64,000 bases of DNA from Pseudevernia furfuracea (Eukaryota; Ascomycota; Lecanoromycetes; Lecanorales; Parmeliaceae): contig JAIUPT010000041.1 in the NCBI GenBank assembly GCA_022315425.1, positions 1,984,001 through 2,048,000 on the forward strand. The letters are read 5' to 3'. Below are positions 1 to 9,593 of the stretch, piece by piece. A program made the position numbers and the translations under genes. The notes beneath the pieces are model-generated. The model searched no databases. It saw nothing but the letters and a program-made list of their open reading frames with translations, and was not told the origin of the DNA. Position 1 is the first letter of the stretch, and each line of letters starts with the position of its first letter.

Positions 1-1243
1 CTGGTGCGGAGGATAGAAGTTGATCCCAAGAATGTGAGTTGGCTTTGTTCTATGCATAGGAAAGACGCTAATGTATACTCAGGTGTACTGGTCCGAATCT
101 GGTGAACTTGTTACACTCGCCTGTGAAGAGACTTTCTACGTCCTCCGTTTCTCCCGCGAAAACTACGTTGAAGCCCTCCAGCAGGGTCTCGGCGATGAAG
201 ATGGCGTTGAAGCCGCTTTCGAAGTCGTGACCGATATCAATGAGTCTGTTCGCACAGGCCAATGGGTTGGCGACTGTTTCATCTACACCAACAGCACCAA
301 TCGCCTCAACTACCTGGTGGGTGACCAAACCTATACTGTCTCCCATTTCGACCAGCCTATGTACCTCCTCGGCTACCTTCCACGTGATGGCAAGGCATAT
401 GTCGCCGACAAAGACGTCAATGTCATATCCTACGCGCTCTCCCTCTCTGTTGTTGAATACCAGACCCTTGTCCTCCGCGGCGATATGGACGCAGCTGCTC
501 AAATTCTCGAAGACGTTGCCGACGACCAGAAGAACAAAATCGCCCGTTTCCTTGAGGGGCAAGGCTATAAAGAAATGGCTCTCGAAGTCGCTACAGACCC
601 CGAACATCGCTTCGATCTCGCTCTCGCCCTCAAAAATCTCCCAATCGCTCTTGAGATCGCTCGCGAAGCTGATGTCGAGCACAGGTGGAAAACCGTTGGC
701 GATGCTGCGCTTACGGCGTGGGACCTTGCGTTAGCCGAAGAGTGCTTTTCAAATGCCAAGGATTTGGGTTCTTTATTGCTGTTACATACGGCAACTAACA
801 ATGTCGATGGACTGCGGCAATTGACCGCTCAAGCAGATCTTGCGGGGTCTCACAACATCTCGTTTTCTTGCTTCTGGCATTTGGGCGATCTCGATGGCTG
901 CATTGATCTCCTTGTTCGCACCAACCGAGTCGCCGAGGCCGTGCTTTTTACACAGACTTATAAGCCAAGTCGATGTAAGGAGGTCGTCGCGCGGTGGAAG
1001 GAGGGGCTGGAGAAGGGCTCCAAGGGTAAAGTGAGCAGGATGCTAGGGGTACCGCCAGCTGATGGCGAGGGAGACGCGGATTTGTTCCCTGAATGGGATG
1101 ATCATCTGACGATGGAGAGGGAGGGGAAGACGGGGACGCTGGTGGATGTGAGTGAGGAGGTTCCTGCCGAGGATGGTGCGGATGGCAATGCGGACGGGGA
1201 GGGGCAGGAGAATGGGGCCGAGGAGGCGGAAGCTGAGGCCTAG
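1..1243 (+). CDS. SEC27: Coatomer subunit beta' (COPI), C-terminal part, 5' truncated by window edge
   Basis: Beta'-COP is a WD40/alpha-solenoid subunit of the COPI coat that drives Golgi-to-ER vesicle traffic. The visible part is 397 residues, read as join(1..33,83..1243). The first exon gives LVRRIEVDPKN and the second resumes with VYWSESGELVTLA, so the 49-nt intron (34-82) keeps frame. An ATG at 71 lies inside the intron and is not a start. The conserved C-terminal solenoid is clear (FYVLRFSRENY, EYQTLVLRGDMDAA, GQGYKEMALEVATDPEHRF, CFWHLGDLDGCIDLL, TYKPSRCKEVVARWKEGLE). The tail after about residue 330 is acidic and low in complexity (AEDGADGNADGEGQENGAEE), as is common in fungal Sec27. 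The N-terminal propeller lies outside the window. Family assignment is firm from conserved blocks. Confidence 0.93.
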
Positions 1244-1569
1244 GGGCCTGTGTATGGCATAATGGAATTCAGATGCTCCACTGTTTAGGACGCGAGATGG
1301 AAGGTTTTATCTGCATCCTGGGGCACAGACTCCTTCTGCGAGCATCATCAAAATCACTTCCATTTGTTGTTCTAGAATCAACCCCCCCCCGCCTTGAGAA
1401 TGAGCGAGGCGATGGGATCCTAGGGTATACCGAAACACTGAAGCCAAAGCCGCAACAGATCATGCTCAAAGGCTGACCAAAAAAGTCACGGATATCATAC
1501 ACGCCGTTCCTCCCCAAACCCAGTCCCTCTTCTCTCTCCTCCCCCTTCCTTCACCACCACCACCCATCG
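1244..1569. other. Intergenic, convergent 3' ends
   Basis: This is the gap between two convergent genes (coatomer beta' and the M3 peptidase). It holds a run of ten C at about 1381-1390 and a pyrimidine-rich stretch near 1528-1560. I see no gene or RNA in it. Confidence 0.7.
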
Positions 1570-3831
1570 TCACGCCAGCCCCAACTCCCGATAAAACGCA
1601 TCGCCGTTCGGTTCCCTGCCCAGAAACCCCTTCAACGTCTCCATCTCATCTTGGCTCCCTCCCTTCTCAAGCACCATGTGCCTGTACCGCCGGCCTTCTT
1701 CCCCGTTCATGGGGTCTTTGGCGAAGACGGTGTGGAACATGTCGGCGCTGTAGACTTGGCTGGAGAGGTAGCCGTAGTAGCCGGCGTCGTAGCCACCGAG
1801 GAGGTGCCCGAAGGTGGTTTGGCCGTGGCCTGGGTGCGGGAATGTGTGGTCAGTGCGGGGGTCCAGATGAAAAGGGGGGAAAGGGAAAGGCATTGACACG
1901 GGAAAGAGGAAAGGAATGGACAAGCACTTACCCCAGTCATAGCCTGCGCCTAGCTGGGCCGGCGAGTCGAGCTGGGTGATTTCGTAGCCGAGCTTGTTGT
2001 ATAGTTCGCTCAACTTGAAGGCTTCTGCTTCTTCGTGGCTTTTGGGCTCGTGGATCGTCATGTCGAAGATGCCGAAGTGCAGTTGTCGGAGATTGGAGAG
2101 CGCGTCGTTGACGTGCTTGGTCTTGATGAGGTTCTCGATCAACTCGTCCGGTAGCTTCTTCTCGGGGGTCGGCGCGTCTTTGCCGGCTTGTTCACGCCAT
2201 GCGGCTTCGTATTCTGGGGAGAGGGTGGAGTAATGGTGGCTTAATGCTTTGAGCTGGGACGGGGTCCAGCACCAGTTTTCGAGCATTTGGGAGGGGGCTT
2301 CGACGAAGTCGCGGACGACGTTTGTGCCATGGAAGCGGGAGTAGTACGTTTTGGATACGAGGTCATGAATGCCGTGGCCGAGTTCGTGGAAGAGGGTGGT
2401 AACCTCTTCATGCTTTAGGAGACTTGGCTTCTTAGGCGTTGGCTTTGAGAAGTTGCATACGAGTGCTGTGACAGGGTAGTGCCTCGTTCCGTTTGCATTA
2501 ATGAAGCCAGGCTGGATATTGAAATTTGCCGCATGACCATACTTGCCTTCACGAGGATGGAGGTCCAAGTAGAGGTAGCCGACGAAGCCGTTGCCTTGGT
2601 CTTCGGAGTCCCAGACGCTGAAAAGCTGGCAGTCAGGATGCCAGACGATATCATCGCCTGTGCCGGATGGAGAGATAGAGGAGCGGTCATTGCCCGTTAC
2701 TTCGACGAAGACCAGGCCGAACAGCGTCTCGAAGACGGTAAGCATGCCGCGGATCGATGTTTCAAGGGGGAACCATTCAGCAAATTTTTCCTGGTCGAGA
2801 GAGTAATCTTTCTCCAGCATTAAGCGGTCGTAGTAGCGGTGGTCCCAGAGATAGTAATTCCCATCAAAATCCTGCTCCATGCCTAGGGACTTGTAGTCTT
2901 GCTTCTTCATTTCCGTCAGAGTCTTGACCTCTGAACGGCCTCCTTTTGTGAGTCGCTGTCTTAAGTCACCCAGGAAATCATCAACTGTTTTCGGAGTCTT
3001 GGCCATCTTGTCTTCGATGATGAAGGCAGCATGATTTGGATATCCCAGAAGTCGAGCAGCCTCATCGCGTAGCATTATCACTTCTCTAAATATTAATATA
3101 TTCTGAGGCAGCTTGTTGGCATCCTCGATGTAGGCCTTCTTCCGGGTTGCTGGGTCCTTGGCATATTTCAAAGTCGGGAAGTAGTCTGGTTTCTTGAAGG
3201 TCATTCTCAATTTCCCGGCATGCTCACCCTCACCCTTCTCAAAAAGAGACGTCACGTCTTCCGGGACACCCTTCAGCTCCTCTGAAGTAAACCAGATTCC
3301 TCCAATCTCCTCATTCAAATTTTTCGAGAAGACAATGCAGAGCTGGCTAAGTCTCTTCTTGATCTCCTTGTATCGATCTCTCTTCGGCCCGGCTGGTAAC
3401 CCTAGCCCATTGCGGATGTAATCCTTATGTGTCTTTTCTAGAAGTCTTTGAGACTCAGCGTCCAGCTTATCACCTTTACTGAAAGCTGCTTCCACAAGCT
3501 TGTATACGTCCTCCCGCATAGAAGACTCAATGGAGAAGTCGTCCATGAGCTTCTCAGCCTCTGTAGATGCATCTCGTAGGGTTTGATCCGTTGATACCGA
3601 TTGGTAGAATCCAATAATATGTGCCTCGAGCCCTCCTTCGTTCTCGTCATAAGCCATGGGCAACAGGAGGTTTTCGAACGTTGCATCCTGAGGTTTGACT
3701 TCTGCCACAACTTTGTTTTCCAGATTTTTCGTCCTTTCAATGATCCGCTTCGTATCCTCAATTACTGACTTAGGTGTCCCCGTAAACAGAGGAGGAGCCT
3801 GAGGTGGCTTTTTGAACCTTTGAGGGGCCAT
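1570..3831 (-). CDS. PRD1: M3 family metalloendopeptidase (saccharolysin / thimet oligopeptidase)
   Basis: Zinc oligopeptidase that cleaves short peptides, usually in the cytosol or mitochondrial intermembrane space. Predicted as complement(join(1570..1829,1932..3831)), 719 aa, close to the 712 aa of yeast Prd1. The M3 zinc motif is TTLFHELGHGIHDL (HEXXH at about 482-486). The typical C-terminal block GYDAGYYGYLSSQVYSADMF is present. The intron at 1830-1931 is 102 nt, has good GTAAGT/CAG borders and contains no stop, so retention would insert 34 residues between GYDWG and HGQTTFGHL. That insert is absent from the family, so I treat it as an intron. The start is the ATG of MAPQRFKKPPQAPPLF, which matches the usual fungal N terminus. 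An upstream in-frame stretch begins with GTG and is probably leader. Confidence 0.92.
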   Translation of the reverse strand: MAPQRFKKPPQAPPLFTGTPKSVIEDTKRIIERTKNLENKVVAEVKPQDATFENLLLPMAYDENEGGLEAHIIGFYQSVSTDQTLRDASTEAEKLMDDFSIESSMREDVYKLVEAAFSKGDKLDAESQRLLEKTHKDYIRNGLGLPAGPKRDRYKEIKKRLSQLCIVFSKNLNEEIGGIWFTSEELKGVPEDVTSLFEKGEGEHAGKLRMTFKKPDYFPTLKYAKDPATRKKAYIEDANKLPQNILIFREVIMLRDEAARLLGYPNHAAFIIEDKMAKTPKTVDDFLGDLRQRLTKGGRSEVKTLTEMKKQDYKSLGMEQDFDGNYYLWDHRYYDRLMLEKDYSLDQEKFAEWFPLETSIRGMLTVFETLFGLVFVEVTGNDRSSISPSGTGDDIVWHPDCQLFSVWDSEDQGNGFVGYLYLDLHPREGKYGHAANFNIQPGFINANGTRHYPVTALVCNFSKPTPKKPSLLKHEEVTTLFHELGHGIHDLVSKTYYSRFHGTNVVRDFVEAPSQMLENWCWTPSQLKALSHHYSTLSPEYEAAWREQAGKDAPTPEKKLPDELIENLIKTKHVNDALSNLRQLHFGIFDMTIHEPKSHEEAEAFKLSELYNKLGYEITQLDSPAQLGAGYDWGKCLSIPFLFPVSMPFPFPPFHLDPRTDHTFPHPGHGQTTFGHLLGGYDAGYYGYLSSQVYSADMFHTVFAKDPMNGEEGRRYRHMVLEKGGSQDEMETLKGFLGREPNGDAFYRELGLA

Positions 3832-4736
3832 GGCTGATGTGGTAAGTGGCCTCGAAGCTGACGAAGTTGGTGCAAGACTAGACTTGGTGCTCACGGGTGC
3901 GAGATGATCGAAGATTGCCGAAACTCTGGAGATGAAGCGAGAAGGAGGAGCCAGGATGAGAGCGATGCCGATGAAGAGGAAAAAGGAAAGGGTAGCTACT
4001 TGTATGGTCTTGGAGACAGCCAGCTTGACGGGTTAAAGCAAACACGCAAGGACGAGTTTAGTGGTAAGATGCCCCCGTACATTCGTGTCCTTCTTGACTA
4101 AGTCGTGCGTGGCGAGAAATCTATAACCTATGCCTTGCCTGATTGTAGTGACATGTAAACAAACAACGGTAACATCGCTCACAGAGGATAATGTATATGG
4201 CCTTGGTGGACACGCTGCCGTGTCTTTCACACCTGAACCCGGATCTCAGATCTGCAGGAGCTAAGTAAACCCGAGATTTCGCCGAGTCTTGGCAAAGATA
4301 AAAGAGGTTATTGACGAGTACTTCCGGACTCGGGTACACCAAGAAAGACTGGAAATCGATTGCATATATACAGCTTGATGTTCATTGAGCTTACAATGAT
4401 TATATGTGTCTCGATAAGGTATATTGACATTGATATAACTAATCAATACCAGCGCATCCCGATGGAACATGCCGATGGAACGTGCCGAGCTCAGATGTGA
4501 TCGTCCAGGGAGGGTCAAGCTGGAGTGCTCGACCTTGCTGATGTGAGAGCTCCTTCAAATATCAGCCATCGTGCGAGTCTCCGCGTGACGATGTCTGTGG
4601 AAATGGATGAAGGCTTCTGAGGCGACGCATTTTCTGCAAATCTGTGGTTGTTCTCGTGAACTTCGATCGAACGCATGGAAGAAGCGAGTACATTGGATAT
4701 CGACCAGAAAGTGCAGCGCCAGTAGCAAAACCACTC
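3832..4736. other. Intergenic: promoter of the M3 peptidase and 3' flank of the CAD-like gene
   Basis: About 900 bp between two genes on the minus strand. The first 150 bp upstream of the peptidase are purine-rich on the plus strand. No open frame with family resemblance, RNA gene or long repeat is visible. Confidence 0.6.
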
Positions 4737-6311
4737 TCAATCCATGGAATTCTTGACCTCGTTCCCCAACAACCTGATGAGCTGGCTAATGTCGTCCAAG
4801 CATTCCATATTCAACACAATCTCTTCAATCTGGGCTTTCCGTTCCGCGTTCAGAACGCTATCAGCTAGCATTGACCACTTGCTGCGGATTCCCTCATTGG
4901 AAAGCGCATCATCGTAAGTCCTTGGACCTGAGACTTCGTGAAAGACCGTATAGCCTTTCCCAAAATCTACTGTGACTCGAGTGTGCCATGCGCTGAGCTT
5001 GTCAAATTCGCGGTTCCAGACGCAATCGATCTTTTCCACGAGCTGCCAAAGATCATCACGGTCGAGTTTGGCTGAGCTAAATTGATTCATGAGCACCGAT
5101 TTGTCAAGCAATTGAGCGGCTACTGTATACCGGGTGCTCATTTGAGCCCCCAACGCGTTTAGAGGACGTTTCACCTGATGACCTAAAAGTTGATCGGTTG
5201 GTGGCTTTTCGCGAGTGGAGGTGGAAGGACATACCTCCATGGGCGAATGGCGCCTCAGCCAATGTGACTTTGATTTTCTGGATGGATTCCAGACTTGCAA
5301 ACCTCTCTGGATACTCCTCTTGAAGAACTTCTATGCAATTTATCGGAGCATGCGTCGAGATCTGTGACGCATAGGGCTTGACCCTCATTCCTGACATACC
5401 CTCCCAATCATCTCCCAGCCCATCGGTGAGTTTTGCTGGCAAATAGTGCTCGTCGTGGAGAGACCCGTTGCCGAAGGTTGACAGGAAACCCCCATGGGGC
5501 ATTTTTAAGGTTTTGTCGATACCAGTAAAGCCTTCTCTCGACATCAGTGCGGCAAAAAGCCCGTTTCGGGCGGCAAACCCGTGTTGCATTCTTTGGGCCA
5601 CGCTTTCGAACCGGGTCGCGGTCAGACCGCATGCTTGAGTGCGAGCTGTACCAAATGCGTCTTCGATCTCCTCTGGCGAAAGGCCTAGAAGCTTCGATAC
5701 CGCAGCAGCAGCGGCTGGAGGCCCGAAGACAGCGCCCTTTCCGACATCGTTTAGCAATGTTCGCAATTGCGCGCGCAGGATCGACTCACGCTGTGCCAAC
5801 CTCGGACCAACATCTCCGAGCCGTACAAAGCGAGACCTACTCGTGACCCGATTTCGAACCCGACAATGGTAGATAGGAGAAAGGAAGCACCATCGAACTT
5901 TTTGGGACCTTGCATTCCCCGACTTGCATGCTCTGCAGCAGCGAAAAGAGAGGGTAGAATCACGGAGTTGGCATGCCATGGTGCATCGGCATGAACGTCG
6001 TCAAACTCAAAGCCTTGGATGAAGGTGCTGTTCAGGGTTGCCGCGCTCATGGGATTGAGTCTTTGATTCCAGCCTATAACCGTGCAATTGCCAGGCCCTT
6101 CCATTTCAAGAGTAGCGTTCGTTGCTGTGCGGCTCCATGGCAGCTGTGCACCTACCAAAGCGCACGCTATGCCATCGAGGATGAGATGCTTTGCATTTGT
6201 TCTCACCTCTTGTGGCACGTCGTCAAATTCAATGGAGGACACAAAGTCGCAGACTCTGCCAGTTGGTCCACTTGGTGCGCTGGCTGGGGCTTGATAGCTA
6301 GTATCAAGCAT
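4737..6311 (-). CDS. MmgE/PrpD family enzyme, cis-aconitate decarboxylase-like (CadA/ACOD1 type)
   Basis: Predicted as complement(join(4737..5182,5235..5736,5790..6311)), 489 aa; both introns (53 and 52 nt) keep frame and the length matches Aspergillus terreus CadA (about 490 aa). CadA decarboxylates cis-aconitate to itaconate. Matching blocks: KHLILDGIACALVGAQLPWS, STFIQGFEFDDVHADAPWH (D104, D105, H107, H113), YGSEMLVRGWHSGAVFGPP (H173), QHGFAARNG, RVKPYAS (K294) and GAQMSTRY. By my alignment the lysine expected just before RVQHGF in CadA is Q222 here (VAQRMQHGF), so activity may differ. The start is the first ATG (MLDTSYQAPAS); upstream in-frame codons include only a TTG. It is divergent from the CexA-like exporter. 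Alternatives are a methylcitrate dehydratase-like enzyme, or an alkyl-aconitate decarboxylase, but no citrate synthase or fatty acid synthase gene is nearby. Confidence 0.85.
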
Positions 6312-7146
6312 GGCGAAGATCTTTGGCAATATGTACGAGAAGAAAAAGCGCTAGATGAGAATACTTTGGATGCTTCACAACGTGCTCTGGAGACTGGACT
6401 CTATAGATCATTTCGTGTTTGAGATGGTGTAGCTACTTTACCTAACCCTGGCTTCCTTCGCTTTCTTAAATAGATTGTACCATACTCGCTCAATGGTCGA
6501 AGGCTCGAAGCTAGCTTCCACAGCCTGTGAAAGACTCGGCATATGTGGCTCTACTTAGCGTGCTTGGGTACAGTATCTCACCGTAGAGCACGGCATTCAG
6601 GCCTGTCGTACCCGGCCATTGGTGGAGTTCCTTGACCTGTCCTTCCACGGCTCCGGCGCTCTGCTTTCTCGCAGTATATTTTGATGTTGAAGGTTCACTG
6701 CCTCACTGCATACTTTACGGTTTACGCCTCACTGCATACTTTACGGTTTACGCGAGATGACGAGGCGGCTCGGCGGATGGGTGGAATTACCGTGGCCCAC
6801 GGAAGCACTAGTAATTAGCGTGCATCGCTCAAACCAAAGCTCATTCATTGGTCATCCTCATCTGCCATGTTCACTTCTGCAAACAGACCCTGCAAACCGA
6901 CATTTGATCGTGTAGCATAAGGCGGCGACTCTACTCGCTGCCCCACGGCCTGCATCACAATGCCTACCGTTGGGCAACGAAGAATGCCATATATAACTAT
7001 GGCTTGCTCTTCGGTGTCCTCGACTTTGTTCCCCATCTCCACTACTCCTCTACCTCCTCCATTACCACCCAGCTCAGCACAAAGCTTTCTGTACACACAC
7101 TCTCTTCTAAGCAGCCTTTTTAAATCAGTGGTCACACAGTCTCAGC
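6312..7146. promoter_or_regulatory. Divergent promoter between CAD-like gene and CexA-like exporter
   Basis: An 835-bp bidirectional intergenic region between two head-to-head genes of the candidate organic-acid cluster. It holds an exact 26-bp tandem duplication (6701-6752) and several CGG/CCG-containing stretches such as GGCGGCTCGGCGG near 6766, the kind of triplet bound by Zn2Cys6 proteins. The regulator encoded at 9594 is a plausible ligand, but this is inference. Confidence 0.55.
6701..6752. repeat. Exact 26-bp tandem duplication in the divergent promoter
   Basis: Two abutting identical 26-bp units (6701-6726 and 6727-6752), each beginning CCTCACTGCATACTTTACGG. It lies roughly midway between the two divergent start codons. 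It could be a duplicated regulator site or a recent slippage event. Confidence 0.9.
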
Positions 7147-8784
7147 ATGGCAAAGTCTCCATACCATCCCCCCGACCGACAGATATTGGATAGACACACA
7201 CCTGACACGAGATTGGGCATTCAAAGCACACAGGCGCTGCCAGAATTACCCGATCAGGCGCTTCCACAGGCCGTGCAGAACGAAAAGGACGTCGCAGATC
7301 TGGAATCAATACACTCGATAGCAAGCAATGAGCCGAGCTACTCTGTCTTCGGAATACACCAGAAGCGCTACATCGTCTTCATGGCAGCGTTCGGTGGACT
7401 CTTCTCCTCCCTCCCGGCCAATGTGTATTTCCCGGCCATGAACACACTGTCGACTGAGCTGCATGTCTCAGATGAGCTCATCAACCTTACGTTGACCGCC
7501 TACCTGATCTTCCAAGGTCTGGCACCTACAATCTATGGTGATTTGGCGGACATGACGGGGCGCCGACCTGTATATATCTTAGGGTTCGCAATATTCATCG
7601 CCGCGAATGTTGGGCTGGCATTGCAAAAAAGCTACGTGGCACTGTTCATACTCAGGTGTCTTCAAAGCACCGGAAGTAGTGGTACCATAGCACTGGGCAA
7701 CGGAGTGGTAGCGGACGTCTCATCTATGGCAGAAAGGGGCGTTTACATGGGCTTCATGGTCTCAGGTAATATGGTCGGCCCTGCCATTGGACCCATTCTC
7801 GGAGGAGTCCTCAGTCAATATCTGGGTTGGAGGTCGATCTTCTGGTTCTTGGTGGTCCTGTCTGTGGCTTTCCTTGTACCTTTCATGGTCGCCTTCCCCG
7901 AAACTGGCAGACACATTGTTGGAAATGGGTCAATCCCCCCACAACGGTGGAACATGTCTGTCCTCAATTATCTGAAGACTCGCACAACCGATCGCAGAGA
8001 TGCCCAAGATGCGGACTACCCCGTTAAGCCCGAGACCTATGCTGCCAAGCGTAGACTCAAGTGGCCAAACCCTCTAAAATCGATTCGCATCATCATGGAA
8101 AAAGACGTGGCCATCATTCTTATCTACAACGCTTTGGTCTACACGGCATGGTTTGATGTGACTACCAGTCTCCCGAGCCTATTTGAGGAGATATACGGGT
8201 TCGATGATCTCCAAATTGGCTTGGCCTTCATCCCGTATGGGGCAGGCTGCGTTGTTGCGTCATTCCTGTGCGGAAAGCTGATCGACATCAACTACAAACG
8301 GATTGCGAAGAGCAAGAATATCACCATTGACCGCAAAAGAGGCGACGATTTGAGGAACTTTCCAATCGAACAGGCCCGTGTTCAGGTCATGTACCCTTTT
8401 CTTGTGTTGGGCATTGCTGCCTTGGTCGCGTATGGTTGGGTTCTGCAGTTCGAGGCCCCCCTCGTGGCGCCACTAGTGTTGCAATTCGTCATGGGTCTCT
8501 GCCTGGTAGGTAGCTACAACGTGTTGTGCATCATGCTCGTCGATCTTTATCCGGAAAGTCCTGCCACTGCCACTGCAGCCAACAATCTGGTAAGATGTTT
8601 ACTGGGAGCGGGGGGGACAGCGCTTGTTGTTCCGATGATCAAAACGATGGGCCGCGGCTGGTGCTTCACGTTCATCGCGGCAGTTCTGATGCTGGCCAGT
8701 CCCATGCTCTGGGTTGAAGTCAAGTGGGGTGCAAGATGGAGGGAAGAACGAAGAGTCAGGGTCGAGGGCCAAGAGTGCGAATAA
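7147..8784 (+). CDS. MFS transporter, DHA1 family, CexA-like organic-acid (citrate/itaconate) exporter
   Basis: Intronless 545-aa major facilitator protein with a hydrophilic N terminus of about 75 residues followed by twelve predicted membrane spans. Motifs: LIFQGLAPTIYGDLADMTGRRPVY (DHA1 loop 2-3 motif), LRCLQSTGSSGTIALGNGVV, GPILGGVLSQYLGWRSIFWFL and VGNGSIPPQRWNMSVLNYL. These blocks closely resemble the Aspergillus niger citrate exporter CexA, a family that also includes Ustilago Itp1. It probably works at the plasma membrane as a proton-coupled exporter. Head-to-head placement with the CAD-like gene supports export of that pathway's acid. The exact substrate cannot be told from sequence; a drug-antiporter role is the main alternative. 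Confidence 0.88.
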   Translation: MAKSPYHPPDRQILDRHTPDTRLGIQSTQALPELPDQALPQAVQNEKDVADLESIHSIASNEPSYSVFGIHQKRYIVFMAAFGGLFSSLPANVYFPAMNTLSTELHVSDELINLTLTAYLIFQGLAPTIYGDLADMTGRRPVYILGFAIFIAANVGLALQKSYVALFILRCLQSTGSSGTIALGNGVVADVSSMAERGVYMGFMVSGNMVGPAIGPILGGVLSQYLGWRSIFWFLVVLSVAFLVPFMVAFPETGRHIVGNGSIPPQRWNMSVLNYLKTRTTDRRDAQDADYPVKPETYAAKRRLKWPNPLKSIRIIMEKDVAIILIYNALVYTAWFDVTTSLPSLFEEIYGFDDLQIGLAFIPYGAGCVVASFLCGKLIDINYKRIAKSKNITIDRKRGDDLRNFPIEQARVQVMYPFLVLGIAALVAYGWVLQFEAPLVAPLVLQFVMGLCLVGSYNVLCIMLVDLYPESPATATAANNLVRCLLGAGGTALVVPMIKTMGRGWCFTFIAAVLMLASPMLWVEVKWGARWREERRVRVEGQECE

Positions 8785-9593
8785 GCGGGGTACGAGATTA
8801 TACTTACGACGCCTACAATCCAATCACTGCTTCAGACCCTGTACATTATTCATCAACGGCTGCTTCCACATGCCATATCCCACCCCCAACCCCCACTCCA
8901 GGGTGCCAGGTTGATGCAACGCATGATACATACGTACTGTAGGTAGAGCACCGAAAAGCCTGTCACGAGGCCCTCCAATGACTCGTGCACGAGGCTTGGG
9001 CAGCCCGTTGTCTTTTCGCCAAAGTTTTCCTATACTAGGATCGGACCGAATGGCGCTGCCTTGGGCCCCTTATCTCGCTTATCTGATAGGTAGGGCATTT
9101 ATAGATATCACCGACTATCTACCGCAGTTGCTTAGTAATACTAGCAATGTAACATTGCAGCCAGGACAGATCCACCATACCTTATCCTCGACAGAATATT
9201 AGTTCAATCTTCGACTCACCACTCGAGCCCAAGAGATCCCCAAGTCGGAAAGGGCTTCTACTCGGTGGTCAAATCAAGGGGGCTCGTAAGAAGTGTAAAT
9301 ACTGCGAAAAGGGGGGCGTGTTCGAATGATTCTGAGAATACAGTTGATGAGCAGGAAGACGAGGCTATGGATGATAGATACATTCTCCAAGCCAATGTGC
9401 CTCTTCCTTATGATTCCACGCCCATAAATCATTCTGGAAATACTGTATCTACATGTACACAACATGGGACTAAGTTGAGGCCCAAAATACCTTAGCGTAT
9501 CTTGGAGGCTGACTTGGCAATCGCACCCTTACATGCGGCGATTGCGTGCAACAGCTAACTGTCCTGACCCCGTCATTCAACCAAGACTGCACG
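8785..9593. other. Intergenic upstream of the Zn2Cys6 regulator gene
   Basis: About 810 bp holding the 3' flank of the exporter and the presumed promoter of the regulator. Short open frames occur but none has family resemblance. No repeat or RNA gene is recognised. Confidence 0.6.

Noticed and set aside
71..82. ATG at position 71 as the start of the first gene
   Set aside because: It lies inside an intron; joining 1-33 to 83 onward restores the conserved coatomer beta' sequence.
3832..3894. Upstream extension of the M3 peptidase as an N-terminal targeting peptide
   Set aside because: The extension starts with GTG, not ATG; the first ATG gives the usual family N terminus and length.
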